Shown piece after piece: positions 46,355-56,993 of a stretch of 64,000 nt of DNA. The DNA comes from Hybos culiciformis (taxonomy: Eukaryota; Arthropoda; Insecta; Diptera; Hybotidae), in contig OZ023274.1 of assembly GCA_964007475.1 (NCBI GenBank), positions 23,890,043 to 23,954,042 on the forward strand, written 5' to 3'. The translations under genes were made by a program, and so were the position numbers. The notes under the pieces are model-generated. The model did no database searches. It was not told where the DNA came from and worked only from the letters and a program-made list of their open reading frames with translations. How positions within the stretch are numbered: the stretch's first letter is position 1; each line of letters begins with the position of its first letter.

Positions 46355-46732
46355 CAGGCCTTTGGAGCGGAGCTCAGAGCTGGTGCTTGGAGCAGCGGAG
46401 CTGCGATCTTTTGGTTGGAGCGTGGGTAGAGCCGGAGCACAAAAAATAACAAAAAATATTTATTGCTCCGCGCTCCACTGTTTGATAACGCCAAATAATA
46501 TAAATTTTTCATTTTATAATTTTTGTTGTTAAATTAATAATTTAAAAAAAGTGTATCTCCACTATTTAAATAAATGTATGTGTTTAAATTTTTACAAAAC
46601 TATTCAAAATTTTAATGTAAAACTTGTGGTGGAGCTAGCAGCGGAGGCAAGAGCGGAGCGGAGAGCAACTATTAGGAGCTGGAGCTGAACTAGAGCGGAA
46701 CAACCAAAAAATATTGCCGCTCCAAAGGCCTG
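46355..46732. mobile_element. hAT-like element with GGAGC-rich interior
   Basis: Perfect 16-bp TIRs: CAGGCCTTTGGAGCGG left, CCGCTCCAAAGGCCTG right. The flanks TTTAAAACT and TTCAAAACT agree at 8 of 9 bases, so the exact duplication is uncertain. Near both ends many GGAGC, GGAGCTG and GAGCGGAG words occur (left to about 46440, right from about 46630), all in the same orientation. The middle 150 bp are plain AT-rich. Confidence 0.8.
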
Positions 46733-48512
46733 TTCAAAACTTCTAATTATACTTATTATTTTTAATATACGAATAAATTACTACATATACGAACAACAAG
46801 CAATAAATATTTACAGTTCAAGTACCACTTTGTTTCACATGATTCTTCAACGATTCTATTAGCAAGCAAAGAAAAACTGTCACTGAACAGATTCTTTTAA
46901 TTAAGTTGTGATCGACCCCTCACCTTATGACATTTTATATTTCCAAGTCATCAATTAAAAAATGTAAAAGTTCATTTTGACATAAAATATGTCATAAATA
47001 TATTGAGATTTTCTTGTAGCATACATACTCGCGACCGACTATTATACAATCTCTGAATTTTTAAGATTTCCAAGTTTTTCAATAAAATACTGAATGCCAT
47101 TTTTCTCAAAAACTATTTTAGTTGTTAATAATTCCCAAAGGAATCAAATTTTATTTTGTTATTTTTTAAAATAAAAAATAAATAGCATTAATTTTTAATT
47201 GAATATTTTTCCTATTCTTTTTTATTATGTTAAAATTTATATATAAAATAATTTTGCAATTTATGAATGGAAAAAATAAAAAAAAACTTTAACTTCTATT
47301 AGAGTCTACAGTACATTAAAAATTTTCCTTTTTATAATATTATTATTATTATTATTACTATTATTTTTATTTTTTTGCTAGCCATTAAATTCAAGGATAA
47401 TAACCCAATTCATACGAAGTCAATTATTGTTCCGGATATTCCTATATCCTTTTTTGCTTAAAACTTTGACCTAAATTTAATACAGCAATGTGATTTTTCT
47501 TTATTTTCCTTTTGTTTTTTTTTTTTTTTCTTTCTTTTAACGAGACGATAACATTTAAAAAGGATATGTTGAGCAATAAAATTCTATAAATTTACTCTAA
47601 ATGAAAATTATTTTTATATAAAAATATATATATTTTTTTTTTTTTTTATTATGTATACAATGCTCTTTTAGTTTTTTAAATTTAAATTATGGTTTAATTT
47701 TAGTATTAAAAAAGTAATCCAGTTTTTTTTGTTTATTTTTTCTCCTGTATTAAAAGAAAACTTTTTGAAAACTCAATTTCCTGGGAAAGGATCAAAATTC
47801 AAGTATACAGTGAGTTGTAGTAGGGTTTTTTTGATAATACACAGCTTCAATGATGAGAATTAAAGATTTGCTAAGCTAAAGTATAGCCTGCAAGCAAATA
47901 AATCCACTTCGTTGAGACGATGGTTGTTCTCGGCAAAATAATTTAAATGTTTATGAAAATTTAAAACAAAACATAAAATTTTATTAACACTTGCAATTGA
48001 TCTTTTAATAGTTCAGTTTCATTGATATATTAGAATAAGATCAAAAACTGTACAGGACTATTTCAATTTTCATTTTAGAAAATTAAACTTGGAGAGTGGC
48101 GAAAACTGAATTAAAAAGTGTATATAAACATTCGAATTTTTAAAATTTATTTTAATTATTTCAAAAAAAAAATTTTTTCTTTATAATTACACAAATTTAT
48201 TTATTATGAGCGTTTTGAGTAGTAAAGCCATACTATAGATCAAAATAAAAGAATTCATGCATTAAGCTTATAGGGGCAATATCTTTACATTCGATAATAT
48301 TTTTAAACGAATTTGCTTTAGGAAATTTTCAAAATCAATATTTCTAATTTAATGAAAAATTTAGGTTAGAAAAACTCTTCAAATTTCTGAATATTCATAG
48401 TCTTCCTGTGTTTATAATTAATAAACTTCAAAATTTCGCTATAATTTATAATAATTATTTTATTAACGTACTATTATAAAGTAAAGTATTGAAGAAGGAA
48501 TGCATAATAAAT
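46733..48512. other. AT-rich spacer with (ATT)n
   Basis: (ATT)n at 47338-47358 and several long poly-T runs. No gene recognised. Confidence 0.5.
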
Positions 48513-48520
48513 AAAATAAT

Positions 48521-49100
48521 CATAGCCGGGCAAAATACATGCGAATGTAATTTAAATTACAAATTACAAAATACACAAAAATTTACCTCAAATTAAATTA
48601 CTGAAATTACATTACATTTTTTGTTTAATTAAAAAATACAAATTAGTAATTTGAAATTACACTATTTTTGGTTCCAATTACAATAATGTAATTTAAAATT
48701 ACAAAATTACAATTACAAATTATCCAGTATAAAAAAAAAAAAATAAAAAATTTAAAATAAAAGTTCTATTGAGATTGAGAAATTAAAACACGAAAAGAAA
48801 GCTTACTTTTTTTATTTTATTTGAATTTCTAACACATACGAATTTTACAGTTAAGTAAAGAGATAAATTTTTAACGCTAAGTAATTTGAAAGAAGTAAAA
48901 GTATTTTGAAATTACAAGTATATAGAAATACAAATTACTAAATACAAATTACAAATATGAATTAACGAATTAAAATTACATTCTTCTAATTACGAATCTA
49001 CCAATGTAATTGAATTACACATTACAAATTACAAAATGTAATTGAATTAGTAATTTCGAATTACACTATTTTGAAATTACAAGTATTTTGCCCGGCTATG
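48521..49100. mobile_element. hAT-like element filled with AATTAC/GTAATT words
   Basis: Perfect 18-bp TIRs CATAGCCGGGCAAAATAC and its complement. Perfect 8-bp duplication AAAATAAT (48513-48520, 49101-49108). The interior is built from AATTAC, ACAAATTAC and GTAATTT words in both orientations, interrupted by a plainer centre (about 48730-48890). No protein frame. The size, 580 bp, and the 8-bp duplication suit a non-autonomous hAT. Confidence 0.93.
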
Positions 49101-49409
49101 AAAATAATAAATTAAATTTGGAAAGGGTTAGTGAAATTAAAAATTTTTCATTATACGTATCGGTTTAATATATTATTTTCCAAATAATTGCAAATAAAAA
49201 TATCGATAAATCACGATAGGAAAATAAGTTAAAGCACATATTGAAATTTAGAATGAATCTGCTCGAAATAAAAGATTTGTTATGTATACCAACATATATT
49301 TAGTGAAAGTAAAAAATTATAAATTTACAATTAATTTTAAATAAAATATTTCCTTACCAATTTCAATTTGACTTTTACGCAAAGATTAAATTATCGGCTA
49401 TCTTTTTAT

Positions 49410-49842
49410 TTTTGCACGAGTTGTTTCGTTGGAAAATTATCTACAAAAACCTGCTATAGAGTTTTATCTAAAACTGCAATATTTTCAGATATTATGTGTT
49501 CAAAATCCCGTTCATTAAAATTCGTTCATAAATATGTAGCAAATGAATTGTGGCAAAATTTGCTAGTCAAAATTATAATTATTATTAATTTTTCTAGCGT
49601 AAAATGAATAAAAAATATTTTTATTTATTTTTTAAACAATATGAGTTTCTAAAATTTTAATGGCAAATATTGCTATGTTTCATATGAACAGATATATTTA
49701 AAAGTAAAACTATTAGCTACTTTTCCTTGCTGCGGACAAATAGCAAATCTTAATAACGTCATTCATTTGTTGGATTTGACCTGTATACATTTCAAAAAAT
49801 ATACAGAAAATATAGCTGCCGCTGCTTTCTATTTTTTCAGAG
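49410..49842 (-). mobile_element. CACTGAAAAA-family MITE, copy d, minus strand
   Basis: Read on the minus strand it starts TA-CTCTGAAAAAATAGAAAGC, then CGGCAGCTATATTTTCTGT, GAATGACGTTATTAAGATTT, GCTAATAGTTTTACTTTTA and the rest of the family body. The far end past CTATAGCAGGTTTT diverges and lacks a terminus. Frame 49368-49607 (plus) is a shadow of this element. Confidence 0.75.
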
Positions 49843-50017
49843 TACAAATATTAAAAATATAATATGAATTTTACATTAAATATTAAATAAAAAATAGTGA
49901 AACTGAAAATGATAAATATATATTTTGAATATATAATATTGAATATTTTAATTCGGATATAAAGCCTAAGAATATATTTTCCTTTTCTCTGACTATTTAA
50001 TTTTGTACTTTATTGCA

Positions 50018-50543
50018 CTCAAGAAAAAACTTGGTGGAAAATCATCTAGAAAACTTGGTGGAAAAAATCTAGAAAACTGGTCCACCCGCCCGCCCGCCGC
50101 CCCCCATCTTCCTCTCGTTAAGAGGCAAATCGGAAAAAAAAAAAAATTGCTTTTATAAAATGCATGAACAATTTGGAGGGCCTCTATCCCTCTACCCTTT
50201 TCCAAGTTTCAGCCGATTCTGAGTGGTTCAGGTCATCTGCAGTATCTCCAAAATTAAAAAATCAATCGCGGACAAATGACATTTTGAAAAATGACATTTG
50301 TCCGCTAAAAATCTGAAAAATCAATCGCGATCAAATGACATTTTGCAAAATTACATTTGTCCGCTAAAGTTTGAAAATTCAATCGCGGACAAATGTCATT
50401 TGGCAAAATGTCATTTGTGCGCGCATTTTGAGACATTTGTCCGCGGCGGATAAATGTCATTTTGTAAAATGACATTTGTCCGCGAAGTTTTCCATACAAA
50501 TTTCATCGCGGACAAATGTCCCGCGGACATATGTCACGGCGCC
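50018..50543. mobile_element. Palindrome-array element, motif GCGGACAAATGTC
   Basis: The right end, read inward, is GGCGCCGTGACATATGTCC, then GCGGGACATTTGTCCGCG, the same plan as the termini of 21835-22662. The interior repeats GCGGACAAATGACATTTT with its complement AAAATGACATTTGTCCGC about five times, spaced by AATCAATCGCG-like links. On the left lie a 23-bp unit (TCTAGAAAACTTGGTGGAAA, about 2.5 copies) and a C-rich run (CCACCCGCCCGCCCGCCGCC), the complement of which resembles a G-rich run in the 22-kb element. No clear left terminus or duplication. Confidence 0.65.
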
Positions 50544-50597
50544 ATAGCACGGACTATACAGAAATTGTAGTTGTGCCACCTATCTTTTTTTTCAGTG
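50544..50597 (-). mobile_element. CACTGAAAAA-family MITE, terminal fragment (copy g)
   Basis: Read on the minus strand: CACTGAAAAAAAAGATAGGT, then GGCACAACTACAATTTCTGT. This matches the family terminus at moderate similarity. It lies directly against the 50-kb palindrome-array element, which may have interrupted it. Confidence 0.5.
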
Positions 50598-51420
50598 TGT
50601 ATTGTGTAACTAGTATTTATATGATTTTTTTTTTTTCTGTGTAAGTGTTTATTTGTTCATGGGGTGATGGTGGAATATATGCATGTAAACAGTATCTTTC
50701 ATTGAAATTAAAAAACTTTTTTATTTGAATTTTTTTTATTATTATTTTTATTATTATTTACATCGAACATCCATTCATATATATACTTATATACCTTTTT
50801 TTAGTTTATTTTTTAATTTTTTTAATTCAAATTTTATTTTAAAAATTAATAGTGATTAGTATACAATTTTTTTTCGAAATTTAAACTTGATGAATATGTC
50901 TGATAAATTATTTTTGAACAATTGTGGCCAGAGAATATTTTATATTCTACTTTAATAAACTTATTATCGAACTCACTGTGAACTGCATTCCAAATCGAGA
51001 GTGAAATTTAGAAACGCAGTGAATTTTGTCTGAATTTTACTTCTATATACTACACTATAAGGATTTAGCGCTCATATAAATAGCAATATTCAGAAATTAT
51101 AAAGACAAAAATCTGCAATGGGGATAAATAATTTTAATTGTAAAGCGGTACAGTCTATTCCAGAGGTGGAGGAATCTTTTGAACTATATTTTCCGGTCTT
51201 ATCACATAAAATTGTTTATCTACCTTTCATATTTATATTTTTATTTTTGTGATATTTTAGGGAAGAATATAGCAGCAAATAAAAATAAATTCGGCCTGCT
51301 TACAATTTTCAAAATTAAAATTAGCCTTCCGTGTTAAAAAGGTTCCCATCCCGGGTCTATTCCATTTATTCGAATGTGAAGTATAGAAATTTGAGTTAAA
51401 TTTTAACGACTTTAAGCCTA
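50598..51420. other. AT-rich spacer
   Basis: No gene recognised. Contains a long T run ending TTTTTCTGTGTA at about 50643, possibly a solitary MITE right end. Confidence 0.4.
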
Positions 51421-52366
51421 CACTGAGAGAAGATATCTATTACCGTAATAGTAAAATGCAACAATAGAAATTTGATGGTTGCCGAAATCAACTTATGGTT
51501 GTGGCAACCTCACGTTAGCGTTTACTGTAATAATATCTATTTTTACCAAAATCAATTTATTGGTTGTGGCAAACTCATGCTAACTATTACAGCAATCATA
51601 TATATTTTTGCCACAATCAACTTACTGTTGCTTTTTTTTTGTTTTTTTTTTTGTTTTTTTTTTTTTGTTTTTTTTTTATTTGTTTATGGGCACCCATCTA
51701 AGTTCTATCACTACGAGATGTTGCTTTACCTTCTGTGTTCAATGTGATGTAGAGTCTTCCACTGAGCTGTCAGTAATATACAACAATGTATTAAATAGAA
51801 AATATAAATTCGGTATCTATTAAAACTACCACACACTTACCAAAAAATGTTTGTATTAGCACACACAGTGTGAAGACAATGTATGTGTTGACACACACAG
51901 TGTGTGCACACATCAAATACTTTATTTGAAACCGATCATACTTTTCCTGCAACTAACAGTAGTTTGTTCCAAGAATCTTAAAATAATACTCTTTTAAGGA
52001 AAAAGAAATTTTATTAAGACAAAATGATTTCTTTTACCGCAATGTTATGGAATTAAATTCTTTTGACCCAAAAAATAGATAGTTTTTGTAAAAAAAATTT
52101 TGTTCCAGTAAATTAATGTCATCATTTTAATTCTATTTCAGTCAAAGAATCTACAAAAAAAAACCAAAAAATTAAGAAAATTATTTACCAAAACATAAAT
52201 TCTGTTGCAGGAATAAACATAATTTTAAGGCAAGGGAAACTCTTTTTTGGCAAAATATTTTTCATTCTCTGAAAAAAAACAATGTTGTTGAAACAGAATT
52301 TTTGTTTCTGCAAAAAAAATTATGTTAATATATCGAAAATAATTCAAAATAAAATTTCTGCCAGTG
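51421..52366. mobile_element. Probable TA-flanked element, CACTG ends
   Basis: The left end TA-CACTGAGAGAAGATATC and the right end TTTCTGCCAGTG-TA share CACTGNNAGAA inverted, with TA on both sides. The left part has three related blocks (GGTTGCCGAAATCAACTTA, GGTTGTGGCAAACTC, TTGCCACAATCAACTTA). The right part has repeated AAATTCTGTT/CAGAAATTTT words. Central short palindromes ACACACAGTGTG occur at about 51863 and 51894. Short shared termini limit confidence. Confidence 0.5.
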
Positions 52367-52368
52367 TA

Positions 52369-55219
52369 GCATCGATATTATTTAAGCAATCAATGTTCAC
52401 ATAAAACAAAATATATATTAACATAATTTTTAGGTATCCGGTTTTTCACTTTCTGCCTTCCACGTCCTCAGGGTGATAAAAAAAAATTAAGTTTTGGCGT
52501 ATATAACGCACAAAATTATACTTCTGCATGTAAATATTAAAGAGGAAATTCATATAATTAAAAAAAAAAAGAAAAAAAGTTCATTTATTAAAAATTAAAC
52601 AAAAAAAGAAAATTAATAAATATTAATAATTTATTTACATTTCATTCATTAATAATATTTATTAAAAATAAATCATTAACAAATTTATTCCTTTTTTATT
52701 CTTTGCATCCAATTTCGAAAAACATCATAATTATATAATAATGATTTCAAAAAAAAAAAAAAGAAGGAAAAAACAGCAATAATGTGGTTGAATTCAGCTT
52801 CAAAATTAACCCGACATACTTTTCATTTAATATTAAGTTTTTTTTTTTAAGAAGCAATTAATGAGTCTATCATTCCAAGTATTTTTCGGTCATAAGAGAA
52901 TTTTTTTTAAAAAATATTTATTTACAAATTATTTATTAATTAGTTTTTTTTTTCAATAAATTTCTTAAAATTTATGAATTAATTAATTAAAATTTACACT
53001 ATTGAATTAATTTAAAATAGTGTTGTTTGATGAATGACAAAAAAAATTTCTAGAACTTTTGCTATGTGAAGTTGTTGTATGTTCGAATTCATTTAATAAT
53101 TTGAATATTGAAAGTATTATAAATAAAATGTTATTTTCAGTAAATAATAACTTTATTACAGAACACAATTAACTTTCAGTTGAAAATTTATTGTAACTAT
53201 TATATATAAAAATTCATAATAGTGCAAAAAAAAAAGATTTTCTGGAACTTCAAAATAAATAGGAAAAATGTATGGTAAAATTTTCCGTCAATTCGCTAAT
53301 AGAAAGTAACAGTAACATAATACTAATTATAAGACTTGATTCAAATTTTTCTATAACAAAAATAATATTATACACAAAATAAAAAAAAACTGAACTTTCA
53401 TTTACATTTTTTGTCTGCCCGTCTGCCTGTCGCCTTAGCGAATTAAAGACAAAATATAAGCAATATTTTATCCAAATCAAAGTGAGAGATTTGCCGAGTA
53501 CGGAGTTAGATGTTCTCAATCAGCGAATGTCGAAATTATTTTCATGTGAATTTTATAGAATTGTGAAATTTTTTGAATAGTTTTAATAGAATCTGATGAA
53601 AATTTGTATGCGAGCAGATTGATGTCGATTAAAGGAATTTAAAGAAAATAGTTAGGCCCTGTTTAAATCCTAAGATAATTATTACTTCAACTTATTGAAA
53701 AAATTATAATAATATATGAATGCATGATTAAATTTCAAATGCTTAATTAACAAGCATATGTACATATAGACATTAAATATGACGTGAACTATAATTTTGT
53801 TTTAACTACTATATAAATTTATGTCTACATGTATCATCCTCTTATATCTACAAAGAATGTATAAGATTTTCCAAATATTATTTAAAACTAATAATAAAAA
53901 TTATTATCCATTTAAGTTTATTATAAAGCCACCTGGTGTACTATAATAAGAACATTATAAAATTTCTTGTATGCCTTCTCTTATGCACATAAAAGCAATT
54001 TTATCTCATTTGCATTAAGATTATCTTTATTATTTTCTATACATATACATTATACATAATGTATATTGTATATGTACATAAATTTTAATAAATAAATTAC
54101 ATATTATACATTTATTAATGGAAAAAAAAAACAAAAAATTATAATCAATAAATAAATAAATAAAAAAAAAATTGTTTTCTCTTAAGAATTCATTTATTAT
54201 TTAATTGAAATTTTATTTAAAAATGTTCACATTATAATATCGACGGTGTTATGTGGAATTAAATTGATTTTGAATATTATGTATTCATATACACAAGCGT
54301 ACTACAATGCATATTTAAAAGTACACCTATGGACACAAAACATACGGATGGCAAAATATGTACATTACATTTTCATTAATTTTGCGTTGCTGAAAATTTG
54401 TACAGAGATTTCTGTAAATGTTCCCAATTTAGTTATTATAGAAATCAAGATTTAAAAAAGAAATTGGAACATTTCATATTAAAATGGATTAAAATATTTG
54501 TCTGAATCATATTATTAAACTTTTTGCTTTAAACATTGTTGAGTATGATAAGCAAATCTTGTTATCTTGTTAAATTACTGAAAAAAAAGGACATAAACAT
54601 AAAACTTAAGAAAAAAAAAACATTTAAAAACAATTAAAAACAAAGTTTTTGAGTTACGAAAAATATGAAAATATTATTCTTGTCTGAAAAATTCGTGTCC
54701 ATAGCTGTAAACAGTATATGTACGTACAAATAATACATATATATTGGATTTTCCACATTATTAACAAAAAAAAAAGCATTAAATCATAATTTCATATTAT
54801 ATTTATGTATACATTTGTATTATGATTATCTGCTACAGGTATCGAATATTAAACGAAATACATAATATGTATACATTACATATATATTATGTCGGGGTTT
54901 TGAAAACAATAAATTTTGTAATAAGACTATTATATGTAAGTATATAGGTATACCTACAGTTTTTTTTAAATTAAAAATATTAATATTCTAATGAGTATTA
55001 TAGAGAAGTTCAGAAATTCATATAATTATTATCCACAAAAAGAATTTTTTTTATCTTCAAACAGTTCAAGTTTTTATCTCCGTTATTTAATAAATATTGC
55101 GAATAAAAATTATTCAGGGGCTTTATTTAATTTTCAACTTTCGACTTGTTGACACAGCTCCGGATGGATAGCCCGACAAATGATGCTGAAACTTAAAACT
55201 TTAATTTAGCTTAACTTCC
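52369..55219. other. AT-rich spacer
   Basis: No gene recognised. GTCTGCCCGTCTGCCTGTC near 53412 resembles the terminal motif of decayed RTE-like LINEs. Frames 53250-53519 (minus) and 54246-54455 (plus) have no recognisable domain. Confidence 0.45.
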
Positions 55220-55241
55220 TTAGGTTAGGTTAGGTTAGGTT
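55220..55241 (+). repeat. TTAGG repeat forming the LINE 3' tail
   Basis: Four TTAGG units plus TT. TTAGG is the common arthropod telomere unit, but here the run joins directly to LINE 3' UTR sequence inside an AT-rich spacer, so it is an element tail rather than a telomere. Confidence 0.9.
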
Positions 55242-55377
55242 GCACGGGCGGAGGGCTTACCACCCTCCTTGCACTTAGGCCTGTTGACCCTTTGTACTAT
55301 CTTATTCGGCAGGTCTAATTGTCCTCACCGAACCATCCAATTCATTTAACAAAGCTGATAATTTCTTCCTATTTGTT

Positions 55378-55596
55378 TCACTGTAGTTCTCTGAGCTCGT
55401 CCCAGAAGTAGGCACCGAGCAGTCTTGCTCTTGTTCTAACTAGGACATTTACACAGTACGTGTGCACCGTTTCCGGTTCTTCTCCACATCCCCTGCAAAG
55501 CCTATTTGTTGTTCTTCCAATCCGGAATTCATGATTCCTGAAGATATGTCCTGTGCATACGCCAGATCCGATCTTCTTTTGTCCAGGTTTCTCCAC
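55378..55596 (-). pseudogene. LINE ORF2 C-terminus with CRxCxEExE...H...C motif
   Basis: The minus strand reads VCTGH near residue 14, then NRLCRGCGEEPETVHTYC, and RARLLGAYFWDELREL before the stop. The pattern T-G-H followed by C-x2-C-x-E-x2-E-x3-H-x3-C and R-x-x-LLG is the usual C-terminus of RNase H-bearing insect LINEs. It has no true start: it continues from the RNase H region upstream, from which it is separated by a frame change. Non-functional. Confidence 0.85.
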
Positions 55597-55658
55597 AACT
55601 GTTTAGTGTTTCTGTTCCCTTCCGTTCGTAGCCAGATCTTCCTGTGTTCATCTCAGAT

Positions 55659-55876
55659 TTAGCTATCTATTAGGTTCTTGAGTCTTGTGGCATCATGGAA
55701 AACGTTTAGTCTTTCCAGTCCGCCATTTCCGCCCTCTCTAGCTAGCTTGTCTGCTTCCATGTTCCCTTGGATTCCTGAGTGTCCTTTAACCCAGGTTAGA
55801 GTTACCTGGTTGTTTAGTCCTAACTCTGTTAGCGATTGTATGCATTGGAGAGTCCTTCCTTCCTTAACTCAAACTT
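55659..55876 (-). pseudogene. LINE RNase H domain, C-terminal part
   Basis: The minus strand reads LGLNNQVTLTWVKGHSGIQ, then GNMEADKLAREGG, ending in LKNLIDS and a stop at 55659-55661. This matches the final RNase H block 'WVPGHSGIxGNExADxLAR' including the His and the Asp of the active site. The earlier catalytic Asp/Glu residues lie upstream of the truncation and are absent. Confidence 0.88.
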
Positions 55877-56812
55877 AACTTTACTTCAAAATGCATACCG
55901 AAGTAAAGAATCGAAGTACAACGGTCGACTTGTCGCACTTCGCACATAAACACTTATGATCGTCAGCAACTAAACCTGTGAATTGATCGTTATATAAATA
56001 TAAATATGTACATATAGAATAAAATTTTAGGTTGCAAAATTTCGAAAATATAGACTACTCTCATCGATTTAAATTATATATAAACATGTTAGACACATAT
56101 TCTTTTACTCGGATTAATATTACATAAGCTACCAATTATCTTTATCTTGTGCAAATTAAAAATTTCCCTTGAAATATTTCTTTCTATATGAAAATAATAT
56201 TGAAAAGTTTTGCCTCCTTTTGGTCTGTCTAGTTGTGGGATGGTGGTAATAATAACTCTATACCACTTTATTATTATAATTATTATTTTTGTAACACTTT
56301 TGTTAAAAAAAAAGAAGAACTTCGTACTATTTTGTACTTTCACACAAGTTGAAACAAAAAAAAAAGAAGAAAATCATGTCATTTTCTTAATTTCAATCGA
56401 ATTTTTTTTTATTTTTATTTTTTTTTTATTTTTATTTATTTTTTTATTTATTTGAATTTATGAAAAATTTCATCACGAAAAATTAAATTACACTTCATTA
56501 CGTTATGTGGTAATTGCTCGTCATTTTTTTTTTTTTAAAGAGAAAGAAAATTTTTAAAAATATTTGTTTTTTTATCTTCATCATCATAATTTTTTTGAAT
56601 TCGAGGTGTTAAAAAGAAAAGTGGTGCAATTGAAAAATAAAAATACAATTGCTAGATTTTGAATATCTTAAAAGACAATCTAGAATTATTTTCAAGCAAA
56701 TAAGTTAAAAATTATGACCACAAATTTCAAATTGCATTGCAGGTTAATTTTAAAATTTGACATTATGATAATATGACATTTTAAAAGCAAAAAATTTACC
56801 TTAAGTTGTATT
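55877..56812. other. AT-rich spacer
   Basis: No gene recognised. Frames 56089-56343 and 56210-56455 are poly-T/poly-A artefacts. Confidence 0.45.
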
Positions 56813-56993
56813 ACAGAGAAATATAGAGGAATAGTTTCATGCAACTTTTTTAAGTACGAACTACAGTATGATATTGCGTAGATTTTGTTTCAATTTACAC
56901 ACATTTTTACAAATACTGTGGAGCTGAACGACAGCTGTTATTTTTAAAAAAGTTGTTTGAAATTATTCCTCTGTGTATACTGCATTTCTCTGT
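56813..56993. mobile_element. Small hairpin MITE, ACAGAGAAAT ends
   Basis: The left end ACAGAGAAATATAGAGGAAT and the right end, read inward, ACAGAGAAATGCAGTATACA continue with GAGGAATAATTTCAAACAAC. Both arms share ACTTTTTTAA inside. The right arm has about 9 extra bases (GCAGTATAC), as if a small insertion lay there. No coding capacity. Confidence 0.7.

Larger units (their letters stand above)
55220..55876 (-). mobile_element. 5'-truncated LINE (RNase H plus Cys/His knuckle) with TTAGG tail
   Basis: On the minus strand this is the 3' portion of a non-LTR retrotransposon: the end of an RNase H domain, a zinc-knuckle-like C-terminus, a 3' UTR of about 140 bp, and a tail of CCTAA units. CTTAACTT near 55210 and near 55890 could be a target duplication, but it is short. 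The reading frame is broken between the two domains. LINE clades with RNase H (I, LOA, R1-like and some Jockey relatives) are candidates. Confidence 0.85.

Noticed and set aside
51472..51823. Frames with long Phe/Leu runs resembling membrane segments
   Set aside because: Produced by a T-rich tract (51632-51680); no codon pattern of a gene.
53250..53519. 89-codon minus-strand frame
   Set aside because: Partly overlaps a decayed LINE-tail-like motif (RRQADGQTK) and hydrophobic AT noise; no domain.
55220..55241. Interstitial telomere
   Set aside because: Only four TTAGG units, joined directly to a LINE 3' UTR; an element tail explains it better.
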